Assembly (NCBI RefSeq): GCF_037325665.1
Contig: NC_090246.1
Span: forward strand, 32,900,286-32,964,285
DNA from: Littorina saxatilis
Taxonomy: Eukaryota > Mollusca > Gastropoda > Littorinimorpha > Littorinidae
Reading direction: 5' to 3'
DNA: 64,000 nucleotides
The position numbers and the translations under genes were made by a program. The stretch's first letter is position 1, and each line of letters begins with the position of its first letter. This document shows, piece by piece, positions 32,701-44,999 of the stretch. The notes below the pieces were generated by a model that worked only from the letters and a program-made list of their open reading frames with translations, searched no databases and was not told the DNA's origin.

Positions 32701-35700
32701 CGCAACATCCGCTGCATGTGGTTTACTTGTCCGAGACAAAGACGTGTCTCTTGTGTTCGATTTGAAAGAAAACTTTATGTCTTCGGTATCGAATATTGTT
32801 TGACGCGGCCAGGATTATGTCGAAAAAGGTGTGGTTAACCAGTGGAAATGGGATTGGGTTTCCAAAGAGGTTAAAGTTGGTGACAAGCAAGAGCGGATCG
32901 GTGAACACATACGAAAAGTCGACACGCCCGGTCAAGCAAGATGCACCCTTTGTGACAGAGAAATTGTGTACAGCAATCGTGGTTTCATTGCCCTCAGCGA
33001 GCATCAACTAACGAAAAGTGTTTATTTTTTTATTTTATCATTGTATTATTCATTCCCTTTGATTCAATACCTGGAATAAGAGAAAGTTAAAGATAAGCTG
33101 GATCCTATCACATGTTTCCTCGTGGGTTTGACAAGTATGATTGAGAGTGAGAGCAGTCAGTGAATGTTTGCAAGAAAGTCATAAAGTATGCACAATCCTT
33201 TGTTCAGAATTTTTAAAACTTAAAGTTGCAGCTAAAACACCTGCATATTTATGTGAAATTGAATGCTAAACTTTGTCCCAAATACCCCTCAGATTGCGTA
33301 GATTTTGATCTTTAAAAATTTTTTCGGGGGGAGGACCCGCGGACCCCCCCTGTTTTTGGGTCCCTCTCCTGTTTTCAGCTGACTTTTTATTCAGCCATTC
33401 CCATGCCTGGGAATTCAGTTTATGCAACTGCAAGGCATCAGGAAAGCATTTTTGAACATGAGGCTTTAATTAATCACACACAAGACTCTAGGGAAACATT
33501 TATGTCTTTGTTGTGAGCCATGTTGACTGGCTTTTGGCTGTGTACCTTTGATATCTTTGCAGCATTGTGCATCGCAAGAGTGCGATATGTTAATTACTAC
33601 TCGCTAATACTGTTCCAGGCAAAATGCAAAACTTCTGTCTCATGTGTGAGTTGAGGAGACATATCAGAACAGCCTTCCACAGTGGTGGGACGGCCTTCAA
33701 ACCACACACAATCCTCCACAAGCTAAAGTGTGAGTTCTTCTTTAGGTTTTCTGTATTGATTTGTGTTGCGGAGGGCAAGAGTGCTCTTTACATTTTTTCC
33801 TGCACCTTCAAGACTTACATTCATAATTGTTTCTGGTATTAAAGCTCCATAGTTTGCATTTTGTTTTTTTGAGTTATACAACTTATAGGATTTGAGAGTT
33901 AATAAGTAAAAACTAGCAGAAAATGTGAGGTACAAGAGAGAAAGATCATGCATGGATTTTGTTCAGGTAAAGATAACGGTAATGCATTTGTGCACCCCCC
34001 GCGGGTTAGGGGGAGTCCCATATTGGTTGGGATGAGAAAGAATTTACCCGATGCTAACCAGCATGTCGTAAGAGGCGACTAACAGGTTATGTTTCTCCTT
34101 TTACCCTTGTTAAGTGTTTCTTGTATAGAATATAGTCAATGTTTGTAAAGATTTTAGTCAAGCAGTATGTAAGAAATGTTACGTCCTTTGTACTGGAAAC
34201 TTGCATTCTCCCAGTAAGGTCATATATTGTACTACGTTGCAAGCCCCTGGAGCAATTTTTTGATTAGTGCTTTTGTGAACAATTAACAAGTGGCTCTATC
34301 CCATCTCCCCCCTTTCCCCTATCCCCAGGGTTCGTACAGAGTCCTTGAACCCTGGAAAACTCCTTGAAAATTGGAAAACCTTTTCCAGGCCTTGAAAAGT
34401 GCTTGAAAATAGAGTTTTGTTAAATAGTCATTGAAAAGTACTTGATTTTTCCAAATTGTTGCCTATACATTTTGTCAGCAGCTTGTCTTATTTAAAGAAA
34501 AAAAGGCAACCCTCTTTTTTTTTCGTCAAATACAGTACACACATTTTGGGAGAATAAAAGATCGAGTGAAAACGAAAGCAGACGAACTAACTATTACTAG
34601 TCACCTGTAGTTGCTTCCCTTCCCGGAAGTTGGCAAGGGAAACAACTACGGAATGACTAATAGTTTGCAGACGCGGAGAACCGCAGTGGCATTTTTATAT
34701 CTCTTCCTGTGTCTTAGCGTGGAAAATGGGGAAAGGCAACTGCGTCTTCAATCGTCAATGGCTTGCCAATGCAAAATACAAAGCTTGGCTTGTAGAAGCA
34801 TCGAATAAATCGAAACATCATGCGCGATGTTTCGTGTGTAAAAAAGACTTCAACACTGATTTCGAGCATGGGAGAAGTCGCCTTGAAAAGCCACATGGCC
34901 GGTGTCACGATTTCATCTTTCGCCTGTGTACATATTTCCCCCTCGACATATACTCAAGACTGAAATGTTGTTTCCTGGTAAAATTAAGAAGTGAAATTAT
35001 TTATGGACGAAAAGCATGTCAGTTTCTTGCATGTGAAGAAAATTGGTGGTAAAATTTAATAGATTTCACCCCCAAAATCGAATTCTTCGAAAACATGTAC
35101 TGAGTGGTTACGTCCCTTGAAGGCAAGAGGGTGCTTGATTTTCTCTTCAGAAGGTCTTGAAAGTCCTTGAAAAGTTCTTGAATTTTAGAACAAAAAAACT
35201 GTACGAACCCTGTATCCCATCTCCCCCCTTCCCCCGTCGCGATATAACCTTGAATGGTTGAAAACGACGTTAAACACCAAATAAAGAAAGAAAGAAAGAA
35301 TGCATTTGTGCATTTCATGGTTAAATATCAGCTGCCCAAGAAATTCAATTGTGTGCATCTTTCTTTCAGTTATAGCAAAACACTTCAGGTATGGGAAGCA
35401 AGAGGATGCGCATGAGTTCCTACGTTATCTGGTGGACGGGCTGCAGAGATCATGCCTGAATGGTGCCAAGTAAGTTGATGTTGTATGTTCGGCTTGTTGT
35501 TAATGCTACCATGAAACAAAGAAAATGCAGATTTTGAATTGTTCACATTTATGTTTTTTTGTCATGAGTGTAAAAGCGTGCTGAGGTAATAGAGAGGAAA
35601 GTATGCGTTCGGAGCCGTGTTATGATTGCTGATGGTCAACTGTCCAAAAAGTAGAGGTGTATTAATGGTTTAGTGAAGATGTGAGTAAGGCAGAAAAAGG

Positions 35701-38700
35701 ACAATTTGTTTGCATAATACAATGCAACATTCTGAGTAATTGGTGAGTATTAGGATTCATATGTGTCCGGTTGTATGGCCGGCTGTGGAAAAAAACCTTA
35801 ACGTTGAGGTTATCTCGGATGTTTTTCAAGCTAGACCTCTGAAACTTTGCACACTTTTAGGGTTTGACGATCTTACGAAGTGACCCCAGTTTGGTTGACG
35901 TGTGAAGCCGTTGTGGCTACCCCGTCCTTACTCCCACTTGACCTCCACTCCTCCCCCACCCCCATCCATCCCCAGCATTTTTAATTCATTGTAAGTTTAA
36001 TAACGGAAATGGGAGACAAAAGAGAGTATACAAGGAAGATAGTTAGTGTGTGTGTGTGCGGACGAGCCTGCGTGCTTGTGCGTGTGTAAATGTGGGTGTC
36101 TGTATCCATGAGTGATTGCAAAAAATGTTATTTTTTTTTAGTGGAATTTTAAACTGTTAGTGATTGAGATGTTATTTATGTTTTAAACCGCCTGACACTG
36201 CGAGGCGATTTTCCTTATTTTTATGACATTAAAATCTTTGAGTCTTGAGTCCCCTCTCTCTCCCTCCCACACACACACTCTCACTTCGCCTATTGACAAA
36301 TATCTGTTCATGTCTCTCTTTTGGGTAAGCAGGTTGTTTGTGTAATTGTTTGTTACGGAGCAAAAAGAATATTCTTTTATGTTGTGCTCTTCATCCGTGT
36401 AGTTTTCCTTATTTGACAAGAGTTTGTATTTTGTTCCTTGCCAGGCTTGACAAGTTCAGCAAAGAGACTACAGTCATTAACCAGATATTTGGAGGATTTC
36501 TCAGAAGCCAAGGTATGTATATATATATTTGTATCAGTTATTTTGTCTGTATTAGACCAGGGTAAACTCTGCAAAACTGGTAGCAAATACAGGTATTTGT
36601 TTGTGTGTTAAGATGTAGACAGAAGGGGATGAAAATAGTTTCAGTGGTTTATATTGGTTCTGTGGTACAATGCTGCCTCCCTTTTTAGACTGCCAAAAAT
36701 CTGAGGAAATCATATCTTTAACGGGAGAGAGTCTTAAAATGGTGCTAAACTTACAAAGGTTATGAAAATCTCAGAATGCAGGGTCTTCAAAGAAATGGTA
36801 GGGGTCTTGAATTGGAACGCCTTAAAAGGAGGGTCTCACTGTAGTAATGAAATCTTTGAGAATCAGGAATCAGTCATGGTATTTGCAATAAGAAATGCAG
36901 TCCTGTATATGCACATTTTAGTGTGCTTTTTTTCCACATACTTATGGAATGACCTGTTCCTGTTTCAGTACAATGTATGAAGTGCTCATATCGGTCAAAC
37001 ACTTATGATCCTTTCATGGATCTCAGCTTGGACATCAGGGTACGCATTTCAGTCATCTTTTTTTGTGTTCTTAAATATGTTCAGGATGGTTTATAGTCAG
37101 CCTTAGTGCAGTTCAGGGTCTTGAATAACCTCTGTCCTTGCTGACGTATGTGCTAAAAATTAAAATTTGCTTCCTTCCATCTGCGAAAAAGCAACATCCA
37201 AAGACAAGTGATCACCTATCATTATTATATGTCTGTCGACTTTTGTGCATCTTGTCGACTTTGAAAGGCTGATGGTTCAAATGTTTCGTTTTGTCTGTCG
37301 TTAAACATTCTGTAAACTTAACTTTCTTGATTTTAGAGTATTGGCAGTCCGTCTATTTTTTACATTTATTCAAGTTTTGAGTTAAGTTATCAGTTCTATG
37401 ACTAACATTACAACAACATCCCTCAGATCAAAAACGCATTGCCTTTTTTGTGAAAAGTCTGCTGATTAGTTATCATGCGTGTCTCTCTTTTGAACAGGGT
37501 GTGTACACCGTTGAGGATGCACTAGCAAAATATGTGAAGACAGAAACGCTGGATTCTGACAACGCCTACAAATGTGAAAAGTGAGCATTGCTTTTTGAAG
37601 ATTTGCACTGAAAAGTGAAATGATATTGATGTGAAATGCTTGATTAGCCTTTGAGGGTGGGGAACACAGATCTCATGTTCCTGAATGAAGTTTGTGTGTG
37701 TGTGTTTATGTATCTGTGTGTGTGTGCATGTACACACAGTAGTAAATATTGATCATGATTGTGTTAGCAGAATCGATACCTGTTTTTATTTTGGTTTTTT
37801 TTTCTCGAACAGGTGCCATCAGAAGGTTCCTGCTCAAAAGAGATTTTCTGTTCACAAAACGCCAAATGTCCTTACGATTCAGTTGAACAGGTAAGGCTTT
37901 TTGTCTTAATCTGAATGTTTTTACTTGAAGTTGAAAGTAAATGTTTGTGATGCATATAAGAATTAAAAAAAAAGCAATGACTGATCAGATAATACCACTA
38001 TTTGACATGGAAGGAATACAGAGATTGATATCATTTAGCTGTGTTTTATCTCTATTCTGTATACAGTGATACCTTTGATGAGAGGATGTTCTTGTTGAAA
38101 CCGGGCAAAAGTGATGACCATACCTTGCCGTCATTTTTGCAGGTTTGACTACAATCGCATGGCTGGCAAGATCAACCGACATATACAGTTCCCAGAAAAG
38201 CTTAACATGCGTCCGTACATGAGTCAGAAACAGGTATAACTCATCAAGACAATAAATGTTTCCTGTTTGTACATTTGGCTTTTTTGTTTTCAAATTCCTC
38301 TTTTTCTGTCTCTTTCTGTTACTGAAGAAGATGGAGCATCAAAATAAAAAGAAAACCCACCAGGTTAGGTAAATTTATATGAATATTTTGGCATGTAACT
38401 GCCTTCTTTAGGATGGTATGGGAAGAAGGGAACATCATTATACAAATGGAGCATCAGAATACAATCTCTGTAGGAAACACTGCACTTTATTTGCTAAGCA
38501 CTAATGTTTGGACAACTTTCTTTCGAACATTCCTTTGGCAAACAGAGAAGCCTGATTGCTGTAAAATAAATGCTGCCATTTGTTTCTTTCCCATTGCTTT
38601 GAATACAGAGAAGTTAAGGGTGTAGAGCAAAGAAAAGTGATGTTGAACGTTTGTGGTCAACAGGGCGAACCAGTGTACTACCACCTGTACGGCGTGGTGA

Positions 38701-41700
38701 TCCACCAGGGCAATCACTGCAGCATGGGGCACTACTACTGCTACGTGAAGGCTCCCTCCAACGTGTGGTACGTGATGAACGACTCCATGGTGCACACTGT
38801 GTCGGCCTCAAGGGTCTACCAGGCTGAGGCATACCTGCTCTTCTACACCAAGGCTGTGCCCAACCATCACCAGGCCTCGTCCAAGGTAATGCTGCTGAAT
38901 AGGCTGAGATATGATCTGGTGGTAATGATAATAATAATAATAAAACATTTTTTTATAGCGCTATTCACCGCCAAATGGCAGTCTCATGACGCTTTACATT
39001 AAACATTAAAATTTAACATTTAACATATAAAAAGTTTTCTCGTAAGAAATAACATACAAGTACCAAAATCAAGAGAATTGGTCAAGAAACAAAGACGCAC
39101 GAAGCAATTAAAAACTGTGACTGTCGTACGTAACAGCTTACTTTATCTCAAACTTAAAGACTCCCTCTGTTTAACAAAAACCAGAGACATTTAGGTCTTA
39201 ACAGAGAAGGAGTCTTAAGTTTGAGGTAAAGTAAGCTGTTAGTGTTACATACGACAGTCACAGTTTTCAATTGCTTCGTGGTCTTTGTTTCTTGACCAAT
39301 TCTCTTGATTTTGGTACCACCAGATCATATGGGTTTTTTTACCAATGAATAGTGGTACCGTTTTGTTCCTGAGACTGCAAATTGAAAACTGTTAGTGTCA
39401 TACGTAACAGCTGAGTTTATCTCCACCTTAAGATGGAGGTAAACTTAGTGACAGTATGAAGACAACATTTGAGAAAATGAGGTCTGATAGCAGGGGGAGT
39501 CTTATTATGGAGGAATCTTGAAACAGTGGTTTCACTGTACAGTCGAACCTGCTCCGTTGACCACCTCTTGATAACAACTTCAAGCCCATTATGACTGCCT
39601 CAAAGGATCCCCGACAAGGTTCTTACCTATATTATTCACCTTTTTTTTTTTATAATGAATACCTGTCTATAAGGACCACTTTTGGTTGATTTGTATAGAA
39701 TGTGCAAAGATGGGGGAAATTGGATTAGAAAAACCTGAATTCTGTCTAGCTTTGTGTAGTTTACTTACTTGAGAATTCTCCTCTTTTAATAGTTTAAGCC
39801 TGCGTTGAAAGAAGGCTTGTAATGTGAGTTGCAAGCTTCTGATGTAGATGTGACACATTAGGTGAAAGTTTTCTGAGGTAAGTTCTCGAGGTTACTGTTT
39901 ATGGTTAGTTTGTGTTACCGAGTTGTGGATGATATGTGTTGATGTGGTTCTTCCTGGTTGCAGGCTGGTTTCATTGGACCCACGATGAATGGACTGGTGA
40001 CTCCTAAGTTCAACGGGGGGGTCAACAAGCAGGCTGGCAGCCACCTCGTCACTGCAAAAGCCACCAACGATGTGGGTGTTCCAGTATCTCGTCAGATGCT
40101 CTCACCCGTCAAAGTTCCACAGACTTCCACAGCCACCAGTACTTCAGCCCCCACCCCAACGGCCACCACCTTGCCCCAGAAGCACAAGAAAATCTCCTTC
40201 GGCCTGGGCACACCCAAACCATTCCAGTCTGTGCAGAACCAGATGTTGCAGGCAAAGCAGAAACAGGACTCTGTGGGCAGCTCTGCTGCTGCCACCGCCA
40301 CCACCAGTCCTCGTATTGTGATGCAGATCAAAAACGGCAAAGTGACTACAATAGAAAAGTCACCAGACGGAAAGTCTAAAGTTGTGAAAGGTACCACTAG
40401 CAGGCAGTCAACCCTGGTGCCTTACGATGACGATTCTGACTCTGGCGGCGAGGGCACATCCAAGGATGTTGAGAAGAAACCCAGTGACAAAAGTCCACGG
40501 GTGGCCTTGAACTTTAACAAAGACCAGGGGAAGGAGAACTACGTTAGTGAGAAACTGTCCTCCAAACTCTCTCAGGGTGCCTTCAACATGTTCTCGGCTT
40601 CTTCTCCATCTGCCAAGGGTTCTCCCAAAAAAGAAAGGACAGAAAACCCTGCCAGCACAGCATCAACAGGAAATACAGACAGCATAGGGCCGCACTGGGA
40701 CCTGACACTTAAGCTGAACCGCGACAACAGTGCAGGGTTGAAAAAGATGACCATCGACACACAGTCGCCGACCAGGATTAATTCAACGTCTACCTCATGG
40801 TTTGTGCAGACAAAGGACTCCGTGCCCAGCCCCTCGCTCGGCTCCTGCTCAAGCAACAACAGCAACCATAGCGTCAACTCAACAACAGAGTGGATGGTGG
40901 AAGCTGACGGTAAGAGCAACGGTGGTTCTGTGGACAAGAAGCATAAGATGCTGTTCGCTGGCTGGAAGGTGACCCCCACTCGGTTAAAGGAGAAGACAGG
41001 CCTACTCATGCGCTCAGAGTCCCTTGAGGACAGTCTTCACAAACCGGTGAAATCTTTCAAACGGTCATCGTCTGTAGAGCCAAAACCGTTGAAGAAATTC
41101 AAGCGGTCTTCATCTGTTGAACCGCTGTTGTCGCACAGCGAGCCAGTTTTGAGTAACGGTAATGGACACCACAGCCTTGACGGCTTCAGTGAAAGGACGG
41201 GTGTGAAAGGAAACGGACACTCTCTTGTTGGTGCTAAGGGCGATTTCTCTGATCACCTGAGGCTGAACTCAAACGCTGTGCCAACTTGTAAAGACTCTTT
41301 GCCCAGTGTGAAGGAAGCTGTGAGGTTAGACTTTGCTCACTGTTCAAAAGACGTTCCCGATGAGACGCCGCAGCAGAACGGTCATCATCACAGTTACTCG
41401 GACAAGCAACCTTTGTTAGCCTCGGACGATTCTCCCTCAGCCGAAAGAGCGCACAAGAAACACAAAAAGAAGAAGCACAAAAAGGACAAAGACAGTGAGT
41501 GCACAAAGGTTAAATACACTGAACTGCAGGACAGTATGACTTCTGAGGACGGCCAGCCGCGCCGCAAGCACAAAAAGAAGAAGCACAAGCGTGATCGTGA
41601 CCATTCTGACACTGATCGAAAGGAGAAGAAACACAAGGAGCGTCACAGTTCAGACTCTGATCACAGGAGAAAGCGACACAGCGACCAGCCAGATTCAGAG

Positions 41701-44700
41701 GATGAGAGTCGCTCGTCTCGCAAGCGTAGGAAATCTGAGTCGTCAGATTCCGAGTACATGTGGGAAGAACGAACGAAGGAGACACTGCTGCAAGAAAAGG
41801 TTGGCAAGGTGGACCCGTCTTCTGACAAGCCAGGTTAGTTATTGATGACATTTGTGTGTTGTGATTTAATGTACAGTTAATTCCATGGGTGTTACTCTTC
41901 CGGCTTTTGCCGGATTTCCGGTTTTTGAACAAATCTGAAACCGGAAATTCCGGTTTTCCGGGTTTTATAAAAAAAAAGAAAAGGAAAAAAAAGCTTTGTT
42001 TCGCTAAGTTGAAATAACGAGCAGCGGTTCCGATCCGACTTTTGACACCAGTTCGCGTGCTTTCTCGGTTAGCTCCCTTGGATTTGCCGCCATCTTGCTT
42101 ATTATGATTTGGTTTCGTCGGTGTCCAGAAACTTTCTTTCAAACTTGAGCATTTTGGACCCCTGCCTTTCAGGTTTTTTGATTTTTCCCAGTAACACCCA
42201 TGTAATTCTAAAAACTGGTCTCGTCTACAGGGCAGAGTTCTGCTGATACTTCCATGATTATTATTGAAGTAATGCATTGATCAGATTTTCCTCGCTTTAT
42301 AATTGGTTGATTTGCCAAGTTGGCTGTGTTTGACATGGTGATAACTGATATTGAATAATTTAGAATGTTAAGGGGGCTGTAGATTCATATATTGTGTTAT
42401 TGGTTTTGTTTCTTATTTTCTGCCAGATTTCTGATCTGGACCACTAGCCCAAGACATGTGCAGTGACTGTCTCGCAGAGTGCATGTAACACTTTATTGAA
42501 TAAATAAAGACTCTGAATTGATATTTTCTTATTTTGTCTTGATCACTTAATGCATGCTCACTTATGCTGAGCTCAGCTTATACAAGTTATACTATATACA
42601 GTGTCGCCTGCTCTTTAGACTAGAGAAGAAAAAAATGGTGAAGCTGAAGTAAAAAGAGAGTGCTTTGCCCTGCAGATTACGTTGCTGTGTCATTTGGAAT
42701 TGGAGGAAACGTAACTTCAAGTGTTGTTTTTATCTCTACAGTTCCAATGCAGTCTTGGGATCATTATGTCACCGACAGCCTTGGAAAAAACGGAAAGTCT
42801 GAAAAGGACGTCTCCCAGACATCCAGATTGCTGTGGGATGGCAGTAAGAAGTCACAGGTGGCTGAAGAATTGCTGAAGAGACCAACAGGTAAGATCCCCT
42901 TGGATTGGTTGGTATCCTTCAGAAAAATCTGTTGTTCAAAATTAGTATTCTATCATCTGCTTGAGTGAGAGAAAGGGAGAGATTTTTTTTCAGATGATTA
43001 ACCTTTGTCATCATTTTCAGAGTTTTCATTCATAAACAGCTGGGAAATAATCTCATGTTCCCCATGCAACAAATTGATGTGGTGAATGGGTTTGAGCTTT
43101 CAGGTGAAATGTGGATTGTCAAAGTAAAAGCCAATGAGGCTGATTGTTTGATGTGTGGAACCATTGCGGCTTTGGATTCGTGTTTCCGAGGACAACGATT
43201 GCAAGCATTCACTCTCAAAGACCCAATCAAGGTTGATGATTACCGCTGCGACTCATGGTCAATTTGCAACTTATCTCTGTAATCGCAAAATCCACAACGA
43301 AAAGTCATAAAACACTTGAAAGAAAAGGAATATGCTAAAAACTTACTGAATAAGATGGAAGCTGTGTGCATTTTCAGTCTGGAACAAAATCTACGAACAA
43401 GTTATGTTTGACGTCACAGGTATGACGTGTTATCTCGAACTTCTGATGCGTTTGGGCCCTGGAAATGGCATTCTTAAAATTAGGTATCCCCATGTGTTAT
43501 TGTGCGAACCTTTGTTCGTCCAAAATGATGACAAAAATGATGTTTGGTGGCTTTTTTTACCTATTGTGATTTCTTGTCAATTTTTCATTCGGCTCTTCCG
43601 TTTTTGTCTGGTCGATTTTGAAGGTACCCTTACTTGAGCGGCTGTCACGTGATCCCTGTAAAAGAAATATTTAATCCAAAAGGTGATCCTGAAGGTTAAG
43701 TGAACAGTCTTAACTGCCATATACAATTTTAATTAAATGACACAGGCATTAATGCTTTAATTTGGGTTTGAAATTTGTTGCAATAATTTTTTGGCCAACT
43801 TTATATACTCCAAATTTTCTCCTCTGCCTTATTTTTCACATTTTCAGAATCCCTTCTCTGTCTGTCAAGACTATTAACATTAATTTTTACAATCACAATG
43901 CAAAAGCAAGAAAGGGTAACTAATGGAACTTTTAATACTGAAGCCAATACAAAACAAACACAATGTTTTGTATTGCTTTTTTTAATTACATGTTCATAAA
44001 TTACCGTTCTCCTGGTTTGGAGTAGAGCAGCGTTCAGAATTGGAAAACCGTGTTGGAAATGTAGTACACATCACAGATATTTGAGGGGTTGCTGGATACA
44101 TATGCCAACACTTTGAGCCTGAATAATCATTTAAAGAAAAATTGTCCTTGGATTTTGTAGTGACGACCTGGGGTGGAGAGAAAAGCCAGGCGGACATTGA
44201 GGCAGAGAAAGAGGAGCGTCGGCGCAACAGAAAAACGTGGGGTGATCACTATGAGGCGGAGATTGACAGCGGAAAGGTACAGTTCAGTGTTACGGTGCTG
44301 ACACTATTGTTTTGGAGAGAGAGTGTGTGGGTGATGAGTGAATGAGTGTGTGTGTGAGAAAAAGAACATGAACGTATTCATTTGAGTGTGTGTGTATGGG
44401 AGGGTGAATGTGAGTGTTTGAACTGTTTGCGTCGGAGTGTATGTGCGCGCCTGCATTAGTGAGTGAGTGAATGAGTGAGTGTGTGTGAGGAAAAGAACAT
44501 GCACATTTAATTTCAGTGAGTGTATGTGTGCTTGTATGAACTGCAGCACACGAGTGACTGGAGTAGAAGTTATGGTGATCTCTTTTACTTTGAAGTACCT
44601 TGCCAATTTAAGTTTAGAGTTTATACTTTAGATGATCACATTTGTTTGGAGACTTGCTTGACTTAAGCCTCTGCATTCTCAGGGGAATGTAGGGCTGTTC

Positions 44701-44963
44701 CGCGCTTGTTTGTAGACTCTCATCTAATGACAATCTTTGAGGATTGTTGGAACTTACTTCATATCTAGTTTTTTACTGTTGAAGGTGAAAAAAGCGAAAA
44801 GAAAAGCAGAGGAATCCCCATGGTCATTCAACCCCTTCCAGAAACAGCAGAACCACAAGAACCAGGATAGGGTGACTATTTCTTTCTCTTCAGCTCTTGA
44901 ATTTTGTGTGTGTGTGTGTGTGAGTGTGAGTGTGTGTGTGTGTGTGTGAGTGTGTGTGTGTGA

Positions 44964-44999
<36 letters not shown>

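Noticed and set aside
41510-42277. 255-codon minus-strand open frame across the end of USP36 exon 12
   Set aside because: Antisense shadow of the Lys-rich USP36 coding sequence plus intron and a MITE; no recognisable domain.
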